Made by a program: the position numbers and the translations under genes
Notes under the pieces: generated by a model
The model's database searches: none
What the model saw: the letters and a program-made list of their open reading frames with translations, nothing else
What the model was told of the DNA's origin: nothing
Part shown: positions 24,347 through 36,690 of the stretch, one piece after another
Position numbering within the stretch: the stretch's first letter is position 1
Layout: every line of letters starts with the position of its first letter
From: Sphagnum compactum
Taxonomy: Eukaryota > Bryophyta > Sphagnopsida > Sphagnales
DNA: 64,000 nt
Reading direction: 5' to 3'
NCBI GenBank assembly: GCA_965153455.1
Contig: OZ234502.1
Coordinates: forward strand, 8,897,495 to 8,961,494

Positions 24347-24898
24347 TAGGTGGGAGTTGAGCACAGGACCTAAATTGCCAATACCACCCCTTTAGAGGTC
24401 TTTATCGAACAAAAAGATTTAATAGAAATTATATGGAAGGAGAGGAGACAACTTATGTTGTGCGAGGTTGAAATATTAATGATGGTAAGGTGCACTCCAT
24501 GTAAGGTACAAAAACATTATATCAAATTTTTTTATGTATAAGTGGAAATCCACATCCCATGAGCCAAGAATGGAATTATGGCTATATTAATAAAATAGGC
24601 AATGAAAGGGAATTATAATTAAAAAATAACATTAAAACCTAGCTACGTTATGGCTTTTGGGGTCTTACTTTTGATAAGTTATTTTTGTAATTTTTTCCTA
24701 GGGTCTAATTAGTGGTGGTTTGTCGGTTTCACTATTCACAAACTTAATTCATGGCTAAAAATAAAATACATCACAAATGCCAATAGTACATGAATCCTAA
24801 ATGAAGTATGTATTAAGGAATAGATTGGGTAAATCCAATCCCACTTAGGAAGTTGGGCAAGCCTAATAAGGTGAGTTGCCATTCAAGAACACCTTAAT
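24347..24898. other. Intergenic DNA, nothing recognised
   Basis: AT-rich stretch between E2 and the next GGAATACC terminus. No features. Confidence 0.4.
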
Positions 24899-25330
24899 GG
24901 GTACGGAATACCATAAAAAGCCATATTGGTACATGACTCCAACCTAAAACGAAAATGTTAAAAAATGTTTTAACTATAGGATAAAGTGTTAAAACAAATT
25001 TCAATATTAGGTCAAAGTGCGCAAAACATTTCTAACCTTAGGCAATATTTCAAAAATATATCCTAGCCTTAAGCCAATATGCATATGCAAAATTAATTTT
25101 GTCTTGGGATAAACCCTCTTGGCCTAAAGTCTAACATTAAATTAATATATGTATATTTTTTAAAATGTGTATTTGCATGAAATACACATAAATTCTTGGT
25201 CCAATGGCTTGAAGCTATTACAATTTAACCCGAAATCATTGTCTTAAAGGTGTAGGACATTTGTCTAATGGGTGTGAAATTAAACATTTTTCTTGGGAGT
25301 GCATGACATTTGACTTAACCCATAAAAACC
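24899..25330. mobile_element. Third terminus of the E1/E2 family, partial element
   Basis: Starts GGGTACGGAATACCATAAAA followed by CCATATTGG, as in the E2 left end. It continues with AACCTTAGG-type words and ACATTTGTCTAATGGG words typical of the subterminal DNA of the family. No matching opposite end was found, so it is a truncated or heavily diverged copy. Confidence 0.5.
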
Positions 25331-27788
25331 TAAGCCTTTTGAAGGTGATGTTCATTATCAAAAGAATATCATTTCTATTTTTTCATGGATCTAAGCAAAA
25401 ATTGAGAATTAACAAAAATGCACTATTGCTTTTGAATAACATAACATGAATAACAAGTTATAAAAAATTCAAATTGTTTAGTAAATTATGAGTAAGATTG
25501 GGCACCTTGAATGCACCAATATAAAGTGGGGCAGCTTTTGCCCGAAACTATGGCAAACTTTTGAAGGCTCGAAAAAAATAATTTAATTAAACACCACCCA
25601 TGCAATGAAGCTTCATGATATATATGTGTGTGTTAATTATCTTATGCTTAATTTTCAAAAGATCTAGGCTGCATATGAATTGGATCCAACAGTTTGAACA
25701 AATGAATGTTGATAAAATTTTGTGTTTGAGAAAAAAATGAGCAACTAGCCTTTTATTGCGAAAAAAATAACTATAGTTTTAATAAAATTATTCGTAAAGT
25801 TAGAAAACACAAGGTTTCGGTACTAGGTTTAATGAAAAGAAATGATGAACACAAAAAGCATGATGTGCATTTCCTAAAGGCAAAATAGATAAGAACAAAT
25901 TCAAAATTGCTCCTTAATTCAAGATCAAAGGAGTTTCCTCCTGTATCATGTGTTTTTTTTAACGATGCGAATGTGATTAAAGCAAATGTTTTTTGCTAGG
26001 AAGGTCCGAAGCCCAACCAATTTGTGAGGAAGGTTTGAAACAAACCACTTTGTGAAAAAGGTCTGGAATAGAAATAGTTTGTGAAAAAGGTTTTAAGGTT
26101 TAGCAATTTGTGAAGAAAGGTTTGCTTTAAGCTTTGAGCAGGTCATGAGCTTTGGTTTTCGCAGGTGTTGTGGTCTTCGTGGTGAGCTTTCAACATCGTG
26201 GTTTGTGGTTCCAATAGTGAGTTGCAACTTTGTTAACAAGGAGCTTTAACAATAATTGCAACTTCGACAATGAAGAGCTTCGGTAACGACCCTTAAAGAA
26301 ACAATGTGGAGCTTCATCTAAGGTTTCTATACCTAAATTTCTTTCCTCTTGCTCACATTTAAATGGTCCTCATTTCTAGATTGTGGGAAGGTGATGATGT
26401 TTTTTTCAACGTTTTAAACTGTGACTTAACTTTATGGGAGACATTCCTTTTGTCTTGTTGGACTTTTTCTATATTCTACCACAAGTTTTGTGAATTAATC
26501 ACATCTATAATTGCATCCCTTTTGTTGCAATCTTTGAAGCTCATATTACAATCTAGGGTTGCAGATTCTTTCACTCTTAGTTCTCAAAACTTTTAACAAC
26601 TTTTCATCACACCAATTATTGATGATGCTTGCCATCTTCTACCACCTCTCACATACAATGTTGTGGCTGCATACATTCTTCCATGCTTACCCATGACCCC
26701 ATCCATGCTTTGGCATTTTCGCCGTGTAAACAAGGGGTGGTGTAAGGCAATGGGGGAAATAATTGCATGGAATGCTTTGGAACTTGTCAAAATCAATAAT
26801 TAGGCTTACGAGAAATTTGTAGCCATGCATGGTCTCAAGAGACGTTATCTTCATGAATAACTTCAAATTGAAATAGATTACTAACAAGATTTTCTAGAAT
26901 GTTATAATACATTTGAATCCTTTGAAAATGCGGAATCAGATGCAAATACAATTTTTTCTTCTTCGTCATTAGGGTTGCTAGTTTAATTTATGTTATGCAC
27001 ATTTTGTAATTCAATATCCTCAATAATTCCAATTTGTATGGTTACAAAATTTATTGGAATTTTTTTTCCCTATGTAAAAATCCCATATGGAAATGTATAT
27101 AAACTAGGGATATTAGTTTGCCTGATTTTGTACCCTTGGCTAATATTTTAAAAAAACACAAGCCATGTCAGGCTTATATTATAAGGACCGAACCAAATGT
27201 AATATGGTGTTGGTTGCTTTCTTTAAAAAAACCCCATGTTTGGTGATCAATATTCTTACCAAACATCCATACTAACATTATACATAAACATTTGGGATAT
27301 GTTACCCAAAGTTTACCAAAGTATGGTCTAGCTTTGAATGTCCATTATTGATATATGCAAAAAGTTCGATAGGCTTGTGTATTTTCTTTTAAAGAAATTT
27401 GCCCCTCTAGGTGCATCTATTTTTTTTGAAAAAATTGTGTTGTTAAAGCCGTGAAGGGTGACTAGAAAACATACTCAATGATTCTTAATATGCACCCTTC
27501 CTTTTGTACCTAAAAGCCTTTGTGGATTTCATTATTTTACTAGTCCTTTGTTTAAAAACTAAAGACTATTTTATGTGCCATTATATTTCCAAGGTCTAGC
27601 CCCAAAAAAAATTAAACCAAAAATACCATTAATTACAAATTGGAAGCCTTTTTGTGAATAATGGTGTCATCATAACTTTCATCCAGTCCATCAAACAGGT
27701 CTGTCACCCTGATCCATTAAACCTTTTTATGGTAACTAAATTTTTAAAAGGGAAATATACATACACATATTTGTATGAAAGCCGTTGT
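25331..27788. other. Intergenic DNA with a weak internal repeat
   Basis: Around 26,000-26,120, TTTGTGARRAAGGTYT recurs about four times with a 30-35-base period. Around 26,360-26,900 the plus strand has stop-containing frames without recognised homology. Nothing else was seen. Confidence 0.4.
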
Positions 27789-27812
27789 GTATATATATAT
27801 ATATATATATAG
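27789..27812. repeat. TA microsatellite
   Basis: About eleven uninterrupted TA dinucleotides between GTG and GTC. Confidence 0.95.
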
Positions 27813-29487
27813 TCTTTTTGGGTCATTAAGTTTGACCTTTCGTGATTTCATCAAAGTTTATTAACTTTGAGAAAAAAAATTGACTATTTGTCCAAAGGTT
27901 TTGGAAATCATTTGCAAGGTTTGTCCTCACTTTATTCTTGCATATGGTATGTTGTCCCATGTTTAACATACCATCAAGTTACGTTTTTCGGCATTTACTT
28001 TTGATTTCAGTGTAAAAAGGCTTGACATAAACAATTTTTTTCTCATAAGACCCAAGCATGACCCTGCCCCAGACTATGCTTCAAGCAAGGAAACTTCAAG
28101 AATATCTTATGTCTTTAGCAAGAAAAATGCTGAAACTTGCTATTTAACACCATAGTAATGTTACTTATCCATAAACAATTTTCAAGTTGCCTACTTCCAT
28201 ACAAGGTCCGTCTAGCAAAAATAAAGTTTCCTTTCTACAAACTTATTCCATGTTGGCATTAAGGGTCAATCCTTTCATTGCAACTTTTTCTTTTCTTTTT
28301 TGAGGTATGTTGAAGCATCTTGCAAACGGGTCCTGCTTCATCTGGCCCCATCCACTAAAGCCACAAACATTTTGTTAATGGGGAAGTGAGGAAAACGAAG
28401 CTTCTTAAGTAATCCCAACTTGTTATCGATGTCATAAAAGATGCAAAAATAGACCCAAAATATTTTACATAAGTCAGTATGGAACCAATGCTCAAACCAA
28501 AGTACTGCTCCAAAGAAGAACATTGATTTTTGTTACAATACCCCCTTGACATACTTTTTTTGAAGTTGCCATAGCTACACAACAAAACAACTACACCTTA
28601 ACTCTGCTTTCAAACTTACACCATCGTATGTCGTACTATTCTTTCTTTTCAATGTTTTGCAACTATGCTTTGCAACTTGCTTGTGCACTACACTATCTAA
28701 CACCAAATTTTGGAAAGAGATAACTTTATTGGTTTTGTAGAGTTCTCCCTTACCTGTGCTTTCAAAGCATTTGTTGCTCTTATTTTTCCTCAACCTTGTG
28801 GCAATAGTAAAATTAATGTCTACCCTTCTTTTATGTGTCTATAATTCATTTTGAGAAATTACGACGTCATCATTTTGCTCAAATTATATAATATATATGA
28901 TTGAATTTTCAAAAATGCAACCACTTCCCTGTTTTTTTTCTTCCCAAAATTTACTACCTCATGTCGCCATTCTCAAGTTTTATCTTGAGTCTCAAACGAT
29001 CATTGTCTTGAATCTCTAGTCATCCAAGTTTGGACTAGATGGATTAGTTTTGATGGTCCATGAGTGGAAGAATTTTTTTTCATCCCACTCATTTTATATG
29101 TTATTTTTGTGCAACAACATATCCAACCCATTTTGGATGTTTGTTTTGATGGGCATTCGCCAAATTTCTGTTTCTGAAATATGAGACCCATGCTTCCATA
29201 TTTTTCTTTTTCTTTTTATTTATAATTTTTATTAAGTGTATGATTAGTCCATTAAATGTTTGTATTTTTAAACATTCAATGAAAAGATCATTTAGTGTGA
29301 TCTTTTGAGAGGTATAAATATCATATATGGTGAACATATGACGTGTTTATATATGTGTACACTAGATGTTTAATACTTCATATTGTATTTTTTGGGCCTT
29401 TATATATACCATATGGTATACATTGTCAAGTGTATCCATTTCCTTGTCAAGTTAAAGAAGGAATTTTATATTTTGTTGTTGGCCATG
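27813..29487. other. Intergenic DNA, nothing recognised
   Basis: Several minus-strand frames of 60-80 codons exist (28,338-28,793, 29,101-29,337) without recognisable motifs. Confidence 0.4.
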
Positions 29488-29772
29488 TTTTGAGAGAAAG
29501 AGAGATGGAAAGAAAATAGATAGACTGAAAGAGGTGTAGAGAGAAACAAATAGATGTAAAAAGAGAAATGGAGAGAAATAAATCTAGACTCAGAGAGAGA
29601 AGCAAAAATAGACATAAAGATACAGAGAAAAAAAAAATAGAGACTCCGAGAGAGGTAGAGATATAGATAGAAAGGGAAAGAGAGACAAAAGCACAAAGAG
29701 AAATAGACAAAAACATGCAGGCACATAGAGAAAAAAACATAGACAGATGCAAAGAAAGAGACAAAAATAAAA
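29488..29772. repeat. Polypurine (GAGA/GAAA) tract of about 285 bases
   Basis: The plus strand is almost entirely A and G, in GAGAGA, AGAAA and ATAGA words. The three overlapping minus-strand frames of about 105 codons (29,447-29,799) translate to Ser/Leu/Phe/Cys strings caused by this composition and are not genes. Confidence 0.9.
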
Positions 29773-30640
29773 TGATGTGGAGGTTTCAAGGTTTTTCAAG
29801 TATGGATGGGCCTATTTATGTTGGGGTTTAAGGTTCTCAACACACAGAGAACTTCCTGAGTATGCATGTGTCAAAGGCACCACAGCGAGAGAAAGGAAAT
29901 CGTGCCCTTGTGGAATCCACTCACTTGAACAACATGTGTGTTGCCTATAACCATCACTTTGCTATCTATAGCAATCCCAAGTTCAAAAATACATAACTCA
30001 TTCCTAATGTAGTGTGGAAGGTTGTTTATGCTTCATATAGGTTGGACTATCCAAAATTAGACTTCCAAGAGGAAACCTTGAAAGAAAAATTGTGAGAAAC
30101 ATTGCGAAAAACATTGCAGGAGTTGAAAATAGGGACATCAAATGAAGAGGGATCATACATAGTGGTTTTGCAAAATGAAGAAATGTTGGTACGCTTGGGC
30201 ATATCAATAAATGGGCATGGCATGCACAATGTTTTGAAACATTAACAAAGTCTCATTGATCATATTAATAATCCAGCAACCCCATCTACTTCAAACTCTA
30301 TTCTTGGATCTACTCCTCCATTTGCTCCTACATCCATATTTATGGATTCAAATCCCCTATTAGTTGGGCCTACTATAAGTTCATGCCCTTCATCTACTTC
30401 CATTCCAACTAACAAATAAGGGGAGGATGATTCATTTGTAGCAATAATCATGAGGCATTGAATATATGGCATCCACGATGGAAGTGGAGTTAGAACATCA
30501 CTTTGCTCTAATGTAGGCACATAAGTAAATTACTATTAGCAAAATAAACAAGGTTAAAATCGACAACTTAAAAACTAATAGGAAGTTAAGGGTCATTAGT
30601 GAAGAGGAATTCAAAGCAATAGTTAAGCAAATTTTAAACT
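29773..30640. other. DNA downstream of the Harbinger-like transposase
   Basis: A minus-strand frame at 30,520-30,260 (86 codons, MPTLEQSDVLTPLPSWMPYI) is open but unrecognised. PIF/Harbinger elements carry a second SANT/Myb-like frame, but I see no such motif here. Confidence 0.3.
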
Positions 30641-31265
30641 TGTAGAATTAAAAGTCTCCGTCCCACTCGTGGTCAACAAGGTTGCGCAACTATTCACCTA
30701 TGATTTCAAATGTGAAGTCCATTCGGTGTCTATGTAGAAAATTTGTTAATATAGCTACAACTCTAAACAAAACTATGTATTTTGGTTTTTTTGAATCAAA
30801 CCTTTTCATCAACTATTTCCATTTCCTTTTCAATCTACCAATCCCCCATTCCACCCACATTCTATACCCAACATGCATTTTGTTGTAGGCTCTAATAACA
30901 TTTTAATTATCATTAAGACTTATCTCACACCTCCCGATCCTTCTCATGATGAACATCTCTTCACTTAGGTAGCCAGGATCTCCCAAAAAATATTCAACAT
31001 ATTCATCATCATGTAAAAAAATTTGATGTTCATTCTTATGTAGCTTAGACTAGCGCAAAATGATGACATCATGGTAAGAACTTGGATACCCAGAGTCCAG
31101 GTAAATGAATAAACCTTGATGATTAACAACCACAATGTTGTTCATTGAGTAAGTCTTCTTTTGCCCATTGAACCAAACCTTGTGGGCCCCATCATTCCAA
31201 GGTTTATGAATATTGATGAGTGTGCCATAAATGAGCCCAAATGCAACCTTGGAATTCCACCAAAT
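30641..31265 (-). pseudogene. PIF/Harbinger (HARBI1-like) transposase, C-terminal part
   Basis: Read on the minus strand from 31,262, the sequence gives FGLIYGTLINIHKPWNDGAHKV, then QKKTYSMNNIVVVNHQGLF and YLDSGYPSSYHDVIILR followed by a stop. Then EYFLGDPGYLSEEMFIMRRIG, VIRAYNKMHVGYRMWVEWGIGRLKRKW, RFDSKKPKY and ILTNFLHRHRMDFTFE. This is the DDE nuclease core and C-terminus of a Harbinger transposase (DDE_Tnp_4). The first catalytic Asp (normally in a DGT motif) is Tyr (YGT), the second (YHD) and the Glu (VEWG) remain, and there are at least three stops. It is clearly dead. Confidence 0.85.
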
Positions 31266-32850
31266 TGGTGCTTAACACAACCCTAAACCCTAAACCTTAA
31301 TCCAAACCCTAAATCCAAAGCCCTAAAATTAAAACCACAATCTAAAACATTAAAATAAAAACTTAATTCAAACCTTAAATCTAAACCCTAAAACTCTAAT
31401 GCAAAGCATAAAACACTACACCCTAATCCAGACCCTAAATGTAAAACCCTAAATCTAAGGCCTTAAAACTAAAACCCTAATCTAAAGCATTAAACAAAAA
31501 TTTAATCCAAACCTAAAATCTAAACCCTAAAACTCTAATGTAAAGCACAAAGCCTTAAACCCTAAATCCAAAACCCTAAAACTAAAACCTTAATATAAAG
31601 CTTTAAAATAAAAAATTAATTCAAACCTTAAATATAAACCCTAAAACTCTAATGCAAAGCACAAAACCCTAAATCCAAAACCTTAAAATTTAAAACCCTA
31701 ATTTAAAGCAATAATCTTTAAAAAATTAAATGTTAAATCTAAACCCTAAAACTCTAATGCAAAGCACAAACCCTACACCCTAATCCAAACCTTAAATCTA
31801 AAGCCCTAAAACTAAAACCTTAATTTAAAATATTAAAACAAAAACTTAATCCAAACTTTAAATCTAAACCCTAAAACTCTAATGCAAAGCACAAACCTTA
31901 AACCCTAATCTAAACCTTAAATCCAAAGCCCTAAAACAAAAACCCTAATCTAAAACATTAAAACAAAAATTTAATTCAAACCTTAAATCTAAACCTTAAA
32001 ACTCTAATACAAAGCACAAAATCCTACACCTTAATCTAAACCTTAAATCTAGGGCCTTAAAACTAAAACCCTAATCTAAAGCATTAAACAAAAACTTAAT
32101 CCAAATTTTAAATCTAAACCCTAAAATTCCAATGAAAAGCACAAAGCCCTAAACCCTAATCCAAACCTTAAATCCAAAACCCTAAAATTAAAACCTTAAT
32201 CTAAAACGTTAAAACAAAATTTTAATTCAAACCTAAATCTAAACCCTACAACTCTAATGCAAAACATAAAACCCTACACCTTAATCCAAACCTTAAATCC
32301 AAAACCCTAAATTTAAGGCCCCAAAACCAAAACCCTAATCTAAAACATTCAAACAAAAACTTAATCCAAATTTTAAATCTAAACCGTAAAACTTTAATGC
32401 AAAGCACAAAGCCCCAAACCCTAATCCAAACCCTAAATCCAAAGCCCTAAAACCCTAAAGCATTAAATTAAAAATTTAATGCAAACCTTAAATCTAAACT
32501 TTAAAACCCTAATCCAAAACATAATACCTTAAACCCAAATCCAAAGCCTTAAAACCATAAATCTCAAACCCAAAAATTAAAACCTTAATGTAAAATGCTA
32601 AAACAAAAACTTAATTCAAACCCTAAATTTAAACTCCAAAATTGTAATCCAAACACAAAACTTTAAACCCTAATCAAAAACCTAAATCCAAAGCCTTAAA
32701 ACCTTAAACTTTAAACCCTAAAATTAAAACCCTAATTTAAAGTGCTAAAACAAAAACTTATTCCAAACCCTGTATTTAAACCTTAAAACGTTAATCTAAA
32801 ATGTTAAAACTAAAACTTTAATGTAAACCTTAAATCCAAAACTTGAATGT
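31266..32850. repeat. Interstitial degenerate telomere-like array (CCCTAAA type)
   Basis: About 1.58 kb of CCCTAAA-related heptamers on the plus strand with many variants (CCTTAAA, CCCTAAT, CCAAAAC). A landmark AAACTCTAATGCAAAGCAC recurs near 31,391, 31,530, 31,644, 31,748, 31,874, 31,998, 32,124, 32,248 and 32,388. So the array has a higher-order period of about 104-140 bp. It lies exactly between the two halves of one transposase. Confidence 0.92.
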
Positions 32851-33232
32851 GATGTTCACATGTAAATTGTGCATGGTGCACAATGGTGGGTGCCATTAAT
32901 AATGCTAATTTGTCAAATTTGGCCAAAGTGAAGTCGGTCAAAGTTTTGAACAACCTTGGTGTTGTTTGCATAGTAGCAAACACATCCCAAACTCCCACAC
33001 TTGAATCCATTGAGTGACTTGCGTCTTCCTCTAACTCATTGGCATTGAACATGTCAAATGAGTTGGCAACAACAACTACAACTGCAAAAGCACATTGTTT
33101 TTATCTATCCATGTTTGCAAACATTTCTTACATCCCATCGTCATTTGAGGATGAAGAGCTAGAACTATTTGAATCAAAAGTACTAGAACTATTTCCTATA
33201 GAACTAGAACTGTGGTTTGAAAATGAAGCCAT
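32851..33232 (-). pseudogene. PIF/Harbinger transposase, N-terminal part
   Basis: ATG at 33,232 (minus) opens a Ser-rich leader (SNHSSSSIGNSSST, SNSSSSSSSNDDG) that meets a stop. The frame then continues with DSSVGVWDVFATMQTTPRLF, KTLTDFTLAKFDKLALLMAP and TIVHHAQFTCEHHI. The LFK-LTDFT-FDKL pattern is the conserved N-terminal segment of HARBI1-like transposases. It breaks off at the telomere-like array. The piece expected next, between this segment and the DDE core at 31,262, is missing. Confidence 0.75.
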
Positions 33233-33519
33233 GATTTCCAAATGAGAAATCCTTCAACTTGAGTGAAAAGTGAAAAAGAAAAAAAATGAGCGAGAGGTGC
33301 TCCCACTTATATAGTTCTCACCCACAAGACAAAACATATGGGTTTGAAGCAAAGGTTTTGGAAACCCTTTTTGCACAAGGTTGAAGACTTAGATTTTGGA
33401 TGGCACTTTTGGTTGAGAGGTTTAATTATGAGTGGGGACAAGGATTAGGGGTTTTGATTATGATATTAAACTAAGATTTTAATAACCATTATGATAAGCC
33501 CTATGTAAAACGCTAGGTA

Positions 33520-33890
33520 TCTTTTCATGTAAGTCAAATTTGCTTAAATAACTCCCTATGTAATCCTTAAATAACCTCTTATGTAAGTCCATAAGTAGCC
33601 CCCTAGGTATCCCTTTATTTACAAAGTCCCTAGGCTTCCCAATCAATGTAAGCCATTAGGTAGCCTCTAAGTACCCCCCAAGTAGTCTGCTATGGAACCC
33701 CATAAATAATCCCATAAATATTTTTAAGCTCTTCAAAAGCCCTTAGGTAGTACCTTAAATAAGCCCTATGTAGTCCTTGATATATAGTCCTTAAATATCT
33801 CCTAAGATAAAAAATCATTAGTTAGCCCCTAAATAGTTCTTTAGGTAACTCCTGATAACTCCCTAGGTAAATCGTACTCAAACCCATGGC
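33520..33890. repeat. Degenerate CCCTAAGTA/CCTTAGGTA minisatellite
   Basis: Words such as TAGCCCCCTAGGTATCCC, TAGCCTCTAAGTACCCCC, CCCTTAGGTAGTACC and TAGCCCCTAAATAG recur every 15-30 bases. Same family of words as 9,340-9,560. Confidence 0.65.
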
Positions 33891-34189
33891 TAGGCAAGTT
33901 GGTAGCCCATATATAACTAGATAGGTACACCTATCCTATTGCACCCCATAGTAGCCCTGGCCTGTGGCCACAAAGGTAAACTGTTATGTGGTAAAAAAGT
34001 GACCAGAGTAATAACTTTTGAAAATCATATCCTGTGTTTCGAGGGTTAGTCCTGATTTTTATGCACTTTACGGATATTTAAAAAACGCAGGATGAGACGG
34101 ACAGGCAGGATCAAAGGCAGACTGAATTGTAGGATTACTTTACGGATAACTTTAATACATAGGATCAATTCCTCTTTTATTTTTTGCCC

Positions 34190-34350
34190 CTTCCTCCATA
34201 CTTTCTTTTATCCCCCAGCCCCACCCTCCTTCCTTTATTTCCCTTTCCCTCATTTATTGCCATTCACTCCCCCCCCCTCACGTTTCCCTACCCTCATCCC
34301 CCTTGTTTTTTTCTTCCCTCACTCCCCTTCCCCAACCAACAAGCTGCAAG
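34190..34350. repeat. Pyrimidine-rich tract
   Basis: Plus strand almost all C and T, with a nine-C run near 34,270. The frames at 34,092-34,418 and 34,184-34,621 are Pro/Phe/Ser strings caused by this tract. Confidence 0.8.
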
Positions 34351-34686
34351 AGGATTACAATTTTTTTTTAATTTTAAAGTTTGTTTGGTTGTTTGTTTTC
34401 TTTTCCCCAAATTTTTGAATTTTCGCCACTTAGTCAATTTTTTAAAAGTTGGAAAATTTGGAGATATGCGTTTTTCTAGTGTAAATTCACACAAAACTGC
34501 AAGAGAAAAAAAAAATTGCAAAAAGGAAAGGTCCACCCTAATCCCCCACCATTTTTTGAGGGGTGGATTTTTTTCATTGGATACTTTGGGACCATGTGCA
34601 AATAAAGATTCACATTATTAGGGCATGGGAGAGAAGGGTTGAGGGGGGATAGCCCCTCATAATTGCATCATCTAAATAATTTTGCA

Positions 34687-34720
34687 CCCCCCCCCCCCCC
34701 CCCCGCCCCCCGCCCCCCAC
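34687..34720. repeat. Homopolymer-C tract with G-quadruplex potential
   Basis: Eighteen C residues (34,687-34,704), then C5-6 blocks separated by single G residues. The minus strand would readily form stacked G-tetrads. Confidence 0.95.
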
Positions 34721-35039
34721 CTTTTTCCTTTCCCTCCTTTTGTAATTTATATTTTCACTTTCTCCCTTCCTCTCACTTGTTCTATTTTTGGAACAAAATT
34801 TCTGACCAAAAACATAATTTATAAGAAAATGGGTTTGAGTAGCAAATTTCACACGTGTAATTTTAGCTGACAACCCCATTTTCAACAAAAAGTTTCAAAT
34901 TTTAAAAAAAATTCTTGGGCAACATATCATAAGAAAAATCTTGAAAAGTTACACTCACTCAAAAAATAAAATGAAACCATCAATATCTCAAATTTTTAGA
35001 GCCATTTAAAATTTGAAAAAAAGCCAGATCTTGCTGTTT

Positions 35040-35690
35040 AGGCGTTAAGGGGTTAATGGAACATGACATTTGTCCGAGGGGTGTGTGAAATTTGTCTTAT
35101 GGGTGAGAGACATTTGTCTGAAGGGTGTGGGACATTTGGCTTAGGATTTAGGACATTTGTCCTCCAGGTGCAGGGCATCTGTCTTTAGGTTGTGAGACAT
35201 TTGGTTTAGGGGTTTAGGATATTTGGCTTAAGGTTCAAAACATTTGTTGGGCCCTACCCCCACAGGGACAGGGACTATCGCATTGGATCCAACTTTTGGA
35301 AGTTTTACCTTATTAAAATCAGTTTCACATAATGTGAACTGGTTTCTTTGGTTAAAGTGTTTAGACTGTTTGGATCGGAACGGATATTTTTGGGGTTTAG
35401 AGTGTGGACACAGTAGGTAGATGTACAGCATCTTATCTATTGGCAGGGCCAGCGTGTTTGTGATGCCTTGTTTTAAGGGCATGAGACATTTGGCTTAATG
35501 TTAAAAACATTTGTCATAGGGGTGAAGGACAGTTGTTTTGGGGTTGTGAAACATTTGTTTTAAAGTTTAAGCCATTTGCTTTGAGGGTGCAGGTCATTTG
35601 TCTTAGGGATATGAGACTTTTTTCTTAGCTTTTAAATAACATTGATTTCAAGTTGGAATAACTTTGTCTTCAGGCATTGGACATTCAAAA
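35040..35690. repeat. Degenerate GGACATTTGTCTTAGGGGTG repeat
   Basis: ACATTTG followed by TCTTAGGG, GCTTAGG or TCCGAGGGGTG recurs about every 25-35 bases. It is interrupted at 35,240-35,470 by non-repetitive DNA (an 84-codon minus frame of no recognised family). The words match the subterminal DNA of elements E1 and E2. Confidence 0.7.
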
Positions 35691-36179
35691 TAAGGATTGT
35701 GCTGCAATTGTTTCAGATTATGTGACATATTTTTAATGTTTCAAATCATTTCGTGCAACAAATGTTGTGTTTGCCTAAGATTTTGTAAAAGATCTAGATC
35801 TCTGGACATGGCATATTCACAAGAACCATGTTCCTGGTACTTTTTTTAAAAAAATTTATTAACTTTGGGTAATTTCATAATTGCAAAGTGAGTGAAAATA
35901 TGAGAGAGAGAAGAATGTACAGTATTTCCAAGGAAATCAGCTGAAAGGCAAAGATTATGAAATTATTTCTTCCTTTGCATGTTGGGAGGCACATACCCAT
36001 TTCTCAACTTCACCTGCACTAATGCAAGCAAGAAAGCTGCTCAATACTACAACAGACAACATGTATCTCTGCAATCAATTAGTAACACCACAAAAGCCTT
36101 ATTCTATTACATTATATAAGTTACAATTCAAATGCAAAATTACATGACAACAGACTTAAAAAAATTATTCTTAAAAATT

Positions 36180-36690
36180 TATTTAAGAAAATATAAATGT
36201 GAGCCTCAGTGTTAAAAATATTTAAATCCTAAGCCAAAATAATAAAAAGATTTTAATGATAGGTCTAAATGCTAGGCCCAAGTCCTAAAAAGATTCTAAT
36301 TCCAAGCCAAAATGATAATTTTTTATAATCTTAAGTCAAAATAATTTTTAAAAAAGAACCCTTATGCCTACAAAGATTCTAACCTTAAGCCAAAATATTA
36401 AAAATATTCTAACTTTAGACCTTCACATTAAAAATATTCTAAGCCTAAAGCAAAATAATAAGAATTTTTTAACCCTAGGCTTAAGTAGGTTCTAACTCGT
36501 ACGCCCAAATAGATTTTAATTTTAGGTTTAAAAAGATTCTAAGCTTAAACCAAAAATATTAAAACATTTTAACCTTCAGCCTAAATGTTAAAAAATATTT
36601 AACCTTAAGCCTAAGCATTAAGAATATTCTAATCCTAAACCAAAATATTAATAATTTTTTAAAATAGAGATTAAATTCTATTTTAAAAAA
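36180..36690. repeat. Degenerate CTAAGCCAAAATATTAAAAATATT repeat
   Basis: Words TAAGCCAAAATAATAAAAA and CTAACCTTAAGCC recur about every 40-50 bases. Similar words occur in the subterminal parts of E1 (20,600-20,680) and near 38,160-38,360, so this may be an eroded member of that family. Confidence 0.6.

Noticed and set aside
29447-29799. Three overlapping minus-strand frames of 69-107 codons
   Set aside because: Products of the polypurine tract; Ser/Leu/Phe/Cys-only composition.
30260-30520. SANT/Myb-like second ORF of the Harbinger element
   Set aside because: Position would fit, but no tryptophan-spaced helix motif of that family is visible.
34092-34621. 108- and 145-codon plus-strand frames
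   Set aside because: Driven by a pyrimidine-rich tract; no domain or splice context.
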